Shown: in pieces, positions 31,778 to 40,700 of the stretch
How the letters are laid out: each line of letters begins with the position of its first letter
Position numbering within the stretch: the first letter of the stretch is position 1
Origin: Clostridiales bacterium
GTDB lineage: Bacteria > Bacillota > Clostridia > Christensenellales > Borkfalkiaceae
DNA length: 49,626 nucleotides
Assembly (NCBI GenBank): GCA_023667345.1
Contig: JAMPAF010000013.1
Location: forward strand, 1 to 49,626
Reading direction: 5' to 3'
Program-made: the position numbers and the translations under genes
The notes under the pieces: generated by a model
Databases searched by the model: none
What the model was told of the DNA's origin: nothing
What the model saw: only the letters and a program-made list of their open reading frames with translations

Positions 31778-32754
31778 TTATGACGATATTAGCTAACAGC
31801 GGATATTTAATAGGCATCGGCATAGAGGCGGTCGTAATCGTTGTGTTCGGTGTACTGCTTGTACTGATGCTGACGGGTCTGCTGTTTAAATGGCTTGCTA
31901 ATTATAACGAGAGCAAGCTTGTAAAAGCGGAAGCGCGTGCCGCTGCGGCGGAAGCACGTGCGGTAGTGGAGGAGGAACTTGCGGCTCAGGCGGCGGCGGA
32001 AGCCGAAGCAGCGAGAGCGCAGGCAGAATACGAGGCGAGGGTAAAAGCGGAAGCGGAGACGGCAGCGGCAGAGGCTGCTGCCGTGGCCGCCGCCAGGAAA
32101 GCCGAGGAAGAGGCAAAGGTTCAGCGGCTGAAAGTCGTTGAGCAAAAGCCCGCACCCGAGGTTGTCGAACAGCCCGCGGCTGTCGCGCAGTCGGCAACAA
32201 CTGAACAGACCGCGCGCGAGGTTGTAACCGAACGCATTGTCGAAAAGGTTGTTATAGTTGAGCAACAGAAAGCTGAACCTCAACCCGCGCCTCAGCAAGT
32301 GATTGAAGAAGCCGCGGCGGCGGACGCGACGGAAGAAGAGCCCGACGGCGAAAACGGTTTCGTGGTCGTTCAGGACGGTATAGTTTTCAACGACAGCAAG
32401 ACGATAACCGAGCTGTACGAGGAACTTTCGCCCGAGCAGCAGAGTTATTTTGACGAACTGCGCGAAGAAGCTTTAACCAAGCCCGACACCGAGCTTGCGA
32501 TAGCGAAAAATTTCGTAACCGTCAAAATCGGCAAGCGCAATCTTATCAAATTGCTCATTAAGCGCGGTGTAACCGTGGCGGAATTTATGCTCGAAAACGA
32601 GGCGTTAAAACAGCTCCGTTTAAGCAATACAAACAAGCGCGGCAAGTCCTCGATTAAGGTAAAACCGACGGTTGTTCAGGTGCTCGACTTAGCTTCTTTG
32701 AAGGTCGCGGTCGATATGATAAATTTATCTTACGAAGAGATTATGATGGATTAA
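31774..32754 (+). CDS. Coiled-coil membrane protein paired with the giant surface protein
   Basis: A 326-residue protein whose ATG overlaps the TGA of the giant gene (ATGA), with AAAGGAG upstream. The N-terminus is outside or in the membrane (MIMTILANSGYLIGIG), followed by one strong membrane segment (about 13-42). Next is a long Ala/Glu/Lys/Arg coiled coil (about 47-115) and a Gln/Pro/Glu-rich linker (about 115-195). The C-terminal domain (about 195-326) is compact, with ITELYEELSPEQQSYFDELREEAL, VTVKIGKRNLIKLLIKRGVTVAEFMLENEALKQL and VVQVLDLASLKVAVDMINLSYEEIMMD. I do not recognise this domain. A gene beginning with the same residues follows the second giant gene (49601), so the pair is a conserved unit. 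It may help to export or anchor the giant protein. Confidence 0.85.
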   Translation: MIMTILANSGYLIGIGIEAVVIVVFGVLLVLMLTGLLFKWLANYNESKLVKAEARAAAAEARAVVEEELAAQAAAEAEAARAQAEYEARVKAEAETAAAEAAAVAAARKAEEEAKVQRLKVVEQKPAPEVVEQPAAVAQSATTEQTAREVVTERIVEKVVIVEQQKAEPQPAPQQVIEEAAAADATEEEPDGENGFVVVQDGIVFNDSKTITELYEELSPEQQSYFDELREEALTKPDTELAIAKNFVTVKIGKRNLIKLLIKRGVTVAEFMLENEALKQLRLSNTNKRGKSSIKVKPTVVQVLDLASLKVAVDMINLSYEEIMMD

Positions 32755-32804
32755 CGGAAAAAATTTAACAGTTTTTTTGAAAAAATCAACAATTCGCATA
32801 GCAA

Positions 32805-32840
32805 AAAAAGCCAACGGACTTATCAGCCCGTCGGCTTTTT
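32805..32840 (+). terminator. Terminator of the first giant-gene operon
   Basis: AAAAAGCCAACGG pairs with CCGTCGGCTTTTT (one mismatch), followed by GTTTT. A second AAAAAGCCGACGGG segment follows at 32849. Confidence 0.8.
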
Positions 32841-33015
32841 GTTTTGGCAAAAAGCCGACGGGCACGCGCTCATTTAAGGTCAAAAAAGACGATTTTTTCA
32901 GGCAAAAACACCGCCCTTTTCATACGTTTTTTACAAAGTGAAAAGTATACTGGCGGGGTCGGGGTTTATATGCTAAAATTGTGGAAATATTTTACGGTAG
33001 GAGCAAAATCATAAA

Positions 33016-33621
33016 ATGGTGTACGCATACGGGCGCGTGAGCGCGGCAGACCAGAATTTGAACAGACAGATTGACAGCTTTATTCAGTTCGGCGTGGGCA
33101 AGGCGCAAATTTATACCGACAAAAAATCGGGCAAGGACTTCGACCGCGAAAACTACCGCCGCCTTAAAAGTATATTGCAAAGCGGCGATTTGCTCGTCGT
33201 AAAATCAATCGACCGCTTGGGGCGCAACTACGATATGATAATCGAGGAGTGGGCTGACATCACCCGCCGCATAGGCGCGGACATTTTCGTTATGGATATG
33301 CCCCTTTTAGACACGCGCACCAACCGCGAAAACCTTACCGGCAAACTCATATCCGACCTCGTTTTGCAGATACTTTCCTACGTGGCGCAAAAGGAGCGCG
33401 AAAATATCAAGGTGCGCCAAAAGGAGGGGATAGCGGCGGCAAAGCGGCGGGGCGTAAGGTTCGGTCGCCCCGAGATAGTTCAGCCGACCGACTTCACGGT
33501 CACGGCGACGCAGTTCAAAAACGGGACAATCTCGTGTGAAGAGGCGCTTGCGCGGACGGGCATGAAAAAGTCGACCTTTTACAGCCGTTTAAAATCTCTC
33601 GACGGCGACGCCTACGGCTGA
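33016..33621 (+). CDS. Small serine recombinase (resolvase/invertase family)
   Basis: A 201-residue recombinase. The catalytic domain starts MVYAYGRVSAADQNLNRQ with the nucleophile Ser9. It continues with LKSILQSGDLLVVKSIDRLGRNYDMI (Arg of the DRLGR motif), then the long E-helix region VLQILSYVAQKERENIKVRQKEGIAAAKRRGVRFGRP. A C-terminal helix-turn-helix (SCEEALARTGMKKSTFYSRLKSL) binds the site. This is the size and layout of Hin/Gin-type invertases and Tn3-type resolvases; sequence alone does not separate the two. AGGAG lies 12 bases before the ATG. It sits between the two giant surface-protein operons, 547 bp before an inverted-repeat-bounded promoter (34168-34313), so a role in flipping that promoter is plausible. 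Confidence 0.9.
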   Translation: MVYAYGRVSAADQNLNRQIDSFIQFGVGKAQIYTDKKSGKDFDRENYRRLKSILQSGDLLVVKSIDRLGRNYDMIIEEWADITRRIGADIFVMDMPLLDTRTNRENLTGKLISDLVLQILSYVAQKERENIKVRQKEGIAAAKRRGVRFGRPEIVQPTDFTVTATQFKNGTISCEEALARTGMKKSTFYSRLKSLDGDAYG

Positions 33622-33624
33622 CTT

Positions 33625-33819
33625 GCGGTTGCAGGGTGTCCGACCCGTCATTATGAGGAGTAAACGAGACGGCGGACTGCGATGAAATGCGAGAGTATTT
33701 ACCGTTTACGACGTGATAATCTTTTTGCGCGTTGTTCTCGCGCAAAATAAATCCAACCGCAACAAACGTTATTTGAGGGGCACTCCCGTGCGGCTACGCC
33801 TGGATTCTTCGTCAAGCCT
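33625..33819 (+). repeat. 195-bp direct repeat, copy 1
   Basis: Nearly identical to 34418-34612 at a constant offset of 793 bp. It starts four bases after the serine recombinase stop codon. It includes GGTTGCAGGGTGTC, GTATTTACCGTTTACGACG and CGCGTTGTTCTCGCGC (a small hairpin). No gene is supported. Confidence 0.88.
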
Positions 33820-33841
33820 CAGAATGACAATAAGGTCGGAA

Positions 33842-33916
33842 TAGGAATCAACCTCTTCCGTCACCGCGTTGGGCGCGGTGCCACCTTCCCCTTCAAAGTG
33901 GAAGGCAAGAATAAGG
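33842..33916. repeat. Dispersed CCTTCCCC-type repeat
   Basis: AACCTCTTCCGTCACCGCG then a stem CACCGCG-TTGG-G-CGCGGTG and CCACCTTCCCCTTCAAAG. Related to 21445-21500 and 34668-34725 but with a different, still self-complementary, stem. Confidence 0.7.
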
Positions 33917-33947
33917 TGCAAAGAGCATTGAGAAATCCCTAAAATTT

Positions 33948-34004
33948 CCCGAACGGTTGGGGGATGAAGGGCAAAAAATTGCAAAAATACCCCGAACGGT
34001 CGGG
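33948..34004 (+). promoter_or_regulatory. Pair of CCCGAACGGTCGGG-like motifs, left of switch 2
   Basis: CCCGAACGGTTGGG (33948-33961) and CCCGAACGGTCGGG (33991-34004), 43 bp apart. Confidence 0.7.
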
Positions 34005-34043
34005 AAAAAACGACAAAATTTAAATTATAAAAAAATTTTTTTT

Positions 34044-34076
34044 AAGACTTGTCAAGTTTCGACAAGCCTTTTTTTT
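34044..34076. terminator. Terminator hairpin left of switch 2
   Basis: AAGACTTGTC (34044-34053) pairs with GACAAGCCTT (34061-34070), one mismatch, followed by T on the + strand. A/T tracts on both sides mean it could also stop leftward transcripts coming from the promoter at 34248-34276. Confidence 0.65.
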
Positions 34077-34167
34077 ACGGTATTTTTTGGTAATTTTAGC
34101 ATATATGACAATAAAACAGTTTAAATTGACAAATTTCGGCGCGCGAAAAAGAAAAAAACTTTAAAAA

Positions 34168-34313
34168 TTTTCCAAAAATGTCTACTTTGTTGGACAGCCG
34201 TTTTTAGGGTGCACAAAATGCCCTTTGCGGGCTATTTTTCAAAATTTATACTATCACAAGCCCAAAATTATGTCAACATTTAATTTTACAAAAAAGTAGA
34301 CATTTTTGGAAAA
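34168..34313. promoter_or_regulatory. Candidate invertible promoter (switch 2), OFF orientation
   Basis: A perfect 21-bp inverted repeat: 34168-34188 (core CCAAAAATGTCTAC) and its exact reverse complement at 34293-34313, with 104 bp between. The enclosed promoter points left, away from the 4939-residue surface protein gene at 34785. Inversion would aim it at that gene. A serine recombinase gene lies just upstream. The arm sequence is unrelated to the arms of switch 1. Confidence 0.7.
34248..34276 (-). promoter_or_regulatory. Leftward promoter inside switch 2
   Basis: On the minus strand TTGACA (34271-34276), 17 bp, TAGTAT (34248-34253). An alternative TATAAA is at 34245-34250 with a 20-bp spacer. 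I see no comparable rightward promoter inside the segment. Confidence 0.55.
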
Positions 34314-34314
34314 C

Positions 34315-34372
34315 GCGGAACGGTCGGGAAATGCAGGGCTTTTTTCGGGGCATTATTTCCCGAACGGTGCGG
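34315..34372 (+). promoter_or_regulatory. Pair of CCCGAACGG-like motifs, right of switch 2
   Basis: GCGGAACGGTCGGG (34315-34328) and CCCGAACGGTGCGG (34359-34372), 44 bp apart. The first begins two bases after the right inverted-repeat arm. Confidence 0.7.
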
Positions 34373-34417
34373 AAAACAGCGCGATTTTTTGAGAAATGGC
34401 GCGGGGAACGGGCAAGG

Positions 34418-34612
34418 GCGGTTGCAGGGTGTCTGACCCGTCATTATGAGGAGTAAACGAGACGGCGGACTGCGATGAAATGCGAGAGTATTTACCGTTT
34501 ACGACGTGATAATCTTTTTGCGCGTTGTTCTCGCGCAAAATAAATCCAACCGCAACAAACGTTATTTGAGGGGCACTCCCGTGCGGCTACGCCTGGATTC
34601 TTCGGCAAGCCT
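34418..34612 (+). repeat. 195-bp direct repeat, copy 2
   Basis: Second copy of 33625-33819, differing at only a few positions seen by eye. It is followed by a TTCGGCAAGCCT...CAGAATGAC unit and an AACCTCTTCCGTCACAACC repeat (34668-34725). The two copies bracket switch 2 and its motif pairs. Confidence 0.88.
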
Positions 34613-34784
34613 ACTGCGTGCCGCGTTGGGCGCGGGGCAGAATGACAATAAGGTCGGAATAGGAACCAACCTCTTCCGTCACAACCTTAGCGGTTGCGAC
34701 ACCTTCCCCTTCAAAGTGGAAGGCGAGAGTAAGGATAAAAAGTTAAAAAACATTTTCTTTTAAAAAAGGACGGTGTGAAAGGAT

Positions 34785-37700
34785 ATGAACAACAAGACGA
34801 CTAACAATGCCACGAGGCGCGAGAGCGTGAAGCGAGGGGATGGTTCGACTACGCTCACCATGACGCAAGCGCGCGGCGCGGCGGCAAGCAAAGTTAAGTG
34901 GACTAAAAAGTTTAAGGCGGTGATAATTTCACTCAGCCTTGCCTTTGCAGTCGCGCTCGGCGGCGCGTTCACCGCGGTCGGCGTAACTCTTGCAAATAAA
35001 AACGCGCTCCGCGGCGGCACGTTCGCAGGCGGCGTTGCCGACGATAATTCCGTAACGCCCCCCTCGTTTGCCGAGGGCGAGACGGTCGAAATTAAAACCG
35101 CCGCAGACTGGGCAACCGTCATCGCGGCTCAAAGCAGTGCGGACAGTTACGCGGTGGCAAAGCTTACGGCAAACCTCACCGCAAACTCTTCAACGCACCT
35201 GTTCGGCGAGGGCACGGCAAATACCGACCCTTACTATAACGGCGCACTCAATGTGCCCGCGGGCAAATATGTCATACTGGACTTGAACGGCTACACCGTC
35301 AACCGCGGACTTACCGAGGCAACGGAAAACGGCTCGGTCATCACCAACTACGGCAACCTCGTCATTAACGATACAAGCGCGAAAGCCAACGGCAAAATCA
35401 CGGGCGGCAACAACTCGGGCAAGGGCGGCGGCGTTTATACCGAAGGCACCTTAACGATTTTGAACGGTTCGATTACCGCAAATACGGCTCGTTTCGGCGG
35501 CGGCGTTTATACCACGGGCAATTTAAGCGCTTACGGTGGCAATATTGACAATAACAAAGCAAAAGCGATTGACCCCGACGGTTCGGCAACCGACTATGAT
35601 AACGGCGGCAGAGGCGCGGGCATACTTGCGCTCGGCGCAAACGTAATACTTACGGGCACGGCGAAAGTCAACTCCAACGTCGGCGATACCGACGGTGGCG
35701 GCGTGCATGTCCGTGAAAAATCGAGCCTTACTATGGGCGGCACCGCTGAAATTTGCAATAACGTTGCGAACACTGTTGCGGGCGGCATTTACGTTATTCA
35801 CAGTTCGACGTTCACAATGAACAACGGCAAAATTTCCGGAAACAGCACGGTTATAGGTGACGGTGCCGGCGTATGTATCAGCAACGGCACTACTGTTATA
35901 AACAGCGGTGAAATTTCTAACAACTCCGCAGGGTTAAACGCCGGCGGTATTTATTGCGGTAGCGGCACTTTAACCATAAACGGCGGTACTATATCCGACA
36001 ATACGGCAAACACCGATAGGGGTTGCGGCGGCGGTATTGAAGCCGTAAAAACAAAGGTAATAATAAAAGACGCAATTATCGAAAACAACAGCGCGGCGGA
36101 CGGCGGCGGCATTTACGTAGCACAAGGTCAGGCGGCGAACGGCGAGTACGATTTAACCATAAGCGGCAATACGGTATTTACCAAAAATACGTCGAAAAGT
36201 GGCGGTGGCGGCGTTTATATAAATTCGTCGAAACTCCTTATAGAAAGCGGTACGATTACCGAAAACTCAGCTACGAGAGGCGGCGGCATTCAATTTACAA
36301 GTGGCAGTTCGGGAAATATTATCGGCGGCACGATTTCGGATAATGTCGGAAGCGTTGCCGGCGGCGGCATTTACGAGGCGGCAGGCGCAACGCTTGTAAT
36401 CGGTTCTGAGGACGGAACAAAATATCCCACGTTTACAGGCAATAAGAATGTATCAAGTAACAGTGAATATTATGGCGGCGGTGCGATTTATCAAGGGATA
36501 AAATCGGAGCTCACCATAAATAACGCTGTCATGAATAACAACTCTACGACTTCACGCGGCGGCGCAATTTATGTGGCGGGCAGCGCACGCAGCGAAGCTG
36601 CGGACGAAACCAAGCGCAACACAATCACGATAAAAAATATAACTGTCAACAACAATTCTGCGGTCAGATACGGCGGTGGTTTATACACATATTACTGTGT
36701 TGATGTTATTGTAGAGAAAGGCATTTTTTCGAATAACGTTTCCGAAAATGCCGACGGCGGCGGTTTATTAACTAACGACGACTGCACTCTCGTTTTAGGC
36801 ACCGAGAAAGGCGATAAAGAAGCGGTTCAATTTATCGGCAACTCCGCAAATAACGGCGGCGGCGTATTTGCCGGCTCCGCAACAATATGGGGTGCAAAAT
36901 TTTCGGAAAACAAAGCAAACAAAGAGGCTGGCGGCTTCTTTTGCCGTGCAACAAATTCAACCGTTGTTGAAGATTACTTTAACGGGGCTACCATACATAA
37001 CGCAACCGTAACCGACAACACTTCGGGCACTCACGGCGGCGGCGTGTATATACAGGGTACAGCAACTGTTACTATTGAAAACATTACCGTTACTGATAAT
37101 ACGGCAACCGACGGCGACGGCGGCGGTATTTTCTCGGCGGGCGATTTGACCGTGAAGAGCGGCACCATTTCGGGCAACTATGCGGGCGGTGCAATTGACG
37201 CGGGCAGTTATAAAAATATGCGCGGCGGCGGTATATGGCACCAAAAGGGCGCGCTCATTATCGGCGACCCCGACGACGACAAAAAGGTTGTCAATTTTAC
37301 CGATAATAAGGCGGCATGGTCGGGCGGCGCAATATATGCATACAGCGGCACCATTACGGCTCTCGATATCTACAACGCCAAATTCGAAAATAACCAAGCA
37401 ATAGGCGGCGACGGCGGCGCAATCTGCGCGGTCTCTACGCCTTCCTCTGTAAACTCGACAATTAAGGGCTGCGAGTTTAAGGGCAACACGGCGACGAGCA
37501 GCGGCGGCGCACTGTATAATACGGGCGCGGCAACATATAACTACGAAAACGTTGTCGTTAAAAACAACACCGCGGGCTCTAACGGCGGCGGTTTCTACAA
37601 TACTTCGCCCGTCAATATAACGGGTTCGACGATTACGGGCAACTCGGCGCGCAGTTACGGCGGCGGTATTTACGTTGGCGGCAACACCACAAGGGTTACC

Positions 37701-40700
37701 GACAGCACAATCGGCGGCACAAAGGCGTATAATGCGAACGCGACCGACAAAACGGACATGGGCAACAGCGCGCAAAACGGCGGCGGCATTTATAACGGCG
37801 GCGCGTTAGATTTGACAAAAATCGTAATTTCTGGCAATACTGCCGTGAACGACGCGGGCGGCATATATCAAAACGGTAAGTTACGTATTCTCGGCAAGGG
37901 TGGCAATCCCGACGGTGCTGGCGCGGTGCAGGAAATCTGCAACAACGAGATAAAGGGCAACACCGCGGGGCAGCTTACCAACAACCTGTATTTCGCAAAG
38001 AATAAAGGTCTTGAGATACATTGTTATCCCAGACAAGATATGCCCGACGTCGGTATTTCCATGGCAGAGCCGGGCAGATTCATAACCGGTTGCGCTGAAT
38101 ATGCGGACTTCAAAAACGATGGCACGCAAAAGGGCTTCTTCCCCGACAATAAAGACAATTATCAGATTGTACAGACGGTGGAGAACAGCAGATATAGCTA
38201 TGATTTGAAGAGCAAGATTTCCGGCACGATGGCGGAAAGATGGGTTGCGGCGATTAACGCTTCCAAAAATAACGGCGGCGCACAGCAGGTCTTCGAAATG
38301 ACCGACAACTGGACGGCGAACGCTTCGACGGGTTTCGGCACGGCGGGCACTACCGGCTTCGGTACAAGCGGTGCGCTGAACGTTCCCGAAGGCGCGAACA
38401 TTGTTCTCGATTTAAAGGGTTATACCTTAGACAAATCTGCGGCAACAGGTACCGTCATCTACGTTTTGGGTACGCTTACCATTAAGGGTTCGGGTACGAT
38501 TACGGGCGGTACAGTCGGAAGCGGCGGCGGCGCGTTAGCCGTATACAGCGGCAATCTTACCTTAAACGGCGGCACAATCAAGGGCAATACGTCCGGTGGG
38601 TACGGCGGCGCGGTGTGCGTTGACAGCGCCGGCACGTTCACCATGAACGGCGGTTCGATTGTCGGCAACACGGCGACGGGCAACGGCGGCGGCGTATACG
38701 TGGATAAAGCAACGTTTACTATGAACGGCGGTACTATCGGCGGTTCGGCGGCGAACAAGAACACCGCGACGAACGGCGGCGGCATATATGCGCAAGGTAA
38801 TTCCAACGTTACCATTAACGGCGGCACTATTTCGTATAACTCCGCGACGAATACCGACAACAGCGGCAGCGGCGGCGGTTTGTATTTAAACAGTTCTAAT
38901 CTCGTGATGACGGGCGGCACTATCTCGAACAACACTGCGGATGACGACGGCGCGGGCATTTGCATGTCGGGTACAGCTACTATTTCGGGCGGCAGAATTA
39001 ACGATAACGCAACCACGCTTACGAACAGCGGTCACACGGGCGGCGGCATTTTTGTCAGCGGCACGAACACAACGCTCAATCTTACGGGCGGTTCGGTTCA
39101 GAACAACGTTGCATGCCAAGGCGGCGGCATTTTTGTAACGAGCGGCGCGACCCTGAATTTGGGCGCAGTCAAGACGGAAAACAACAAAACCACTTACAGC
39201 GGCAGCGCGGTTATCGGCAACAACAGATATACTTCCAGTGCAGGCGGTATTTGCATAGGCACAGGCAGCACTCTGAATTTCTACGGCGGCACTACTGCGG
39301 GCAACTATGTTGTTACGGCAAGTGCGCCCACAACTAAGGTCACCTCGCCCGCGAGCGGCGTGAACGGCGGCGGTATATACAATAACGGCACCGTCAAAAT
39401 GTACGGCGGCACGATTTCCGGCAACTCGGCTTACAATGGTGCGGGCGTTATCGATGTTAACAACGCGACATTCGATATGTACGGCGGCGAGATTTCGGGC
39501 AATACCGCAACATCAACGGGCGGCGGCGTATACGTACACTCTAACGGCGCGTTCAATTTAAACGACGGTAAGATTTCGGGCAATACCGCAACTACGGGCG
39601 GCGGCGTTTATCAGGGCTCGCAATTCTATATGAGGGGCGGCGAAATTTCGGGAAACACGGCGAACGCCGGCGGCGGTTTATACAATGGGGCGTGGTATTC
39701 CCAAATGGATAACGGCGTTATAAAGAACAATACTGCAACGAAAGCTGACGATAACTCAAACGCACTAGGCAGCAACGTTTACACGGCGGGCAGATTCTGG
39801 ATGAAGAACGGCACGATAACCGTTTCGGGCGGCACGGCAAATTGTATAGCTACCGGCGTATACGTTGTATCAAGTCAATATACGTCGAATAAATTTGCGT
39901 TTGAATTTTCGGGCGGCACCATTACAAAATCTGCGTCCGACACGGGACATATGCGCGCAATAGTAGTAACCGCTACGGGCGTAGTCAATATGTCCAAAGG
40001 AGAGGTTACGGGCTTTAGTTCAAACGATAAAGATTATACGCCGATTGTGGTCTATAACGTTTTCAATATGACTGGCGGCTCGGTTCACAACAACTGCGTG
40101 GTTTCAAACGGCGGCGCATTCTTAGTTAAACCCGAGGCTTCGCTAAACGTTTCGGGTTCCGCAAAAATTTACGACAACACCGCAGGCACGGTTGGCGGTG
40201 CGGTTTACATTGCCGAAAACGGCGAATTGAATGTATCCGGCGGCACGATTTATAACAATACGGCAGGAACCAGCGGCGGCGCGATTTACGTCGCGGGCGG
40301 AACGTTCACTATGAGCGCGGGCACGATTTCGGGCAATAAGTCGCTGAGCACAGCCAACGGTACGGGCGGCGGCGGTATTTGTATTGTAGACGCAACCGCA
40401 ACCATTACGGGCGGCACGTTCGATAGTAACCATTCGGACGGTCACGGCGGCGCGATTTACTTAAAGGACGATTCCGAAAATTCCGCATCGGCTATCATTT
40501 CGGTGCAAGGCGCAACCTTTACGGGCAACACCTCGGGGTTGGACGGCGGCGCGCTCAATATAAGCGGTGACGTTACGGCTCTTTCCGACTGTACTTTTAC
40601 GGGCAACACCTCTGAAAGAAACGGCGGCGCGGTTATGATTTGGAGCAAGAGCGAAATAACCGTTTCCGACATTACGATAACAGGCAACCGCTCTAACTCA

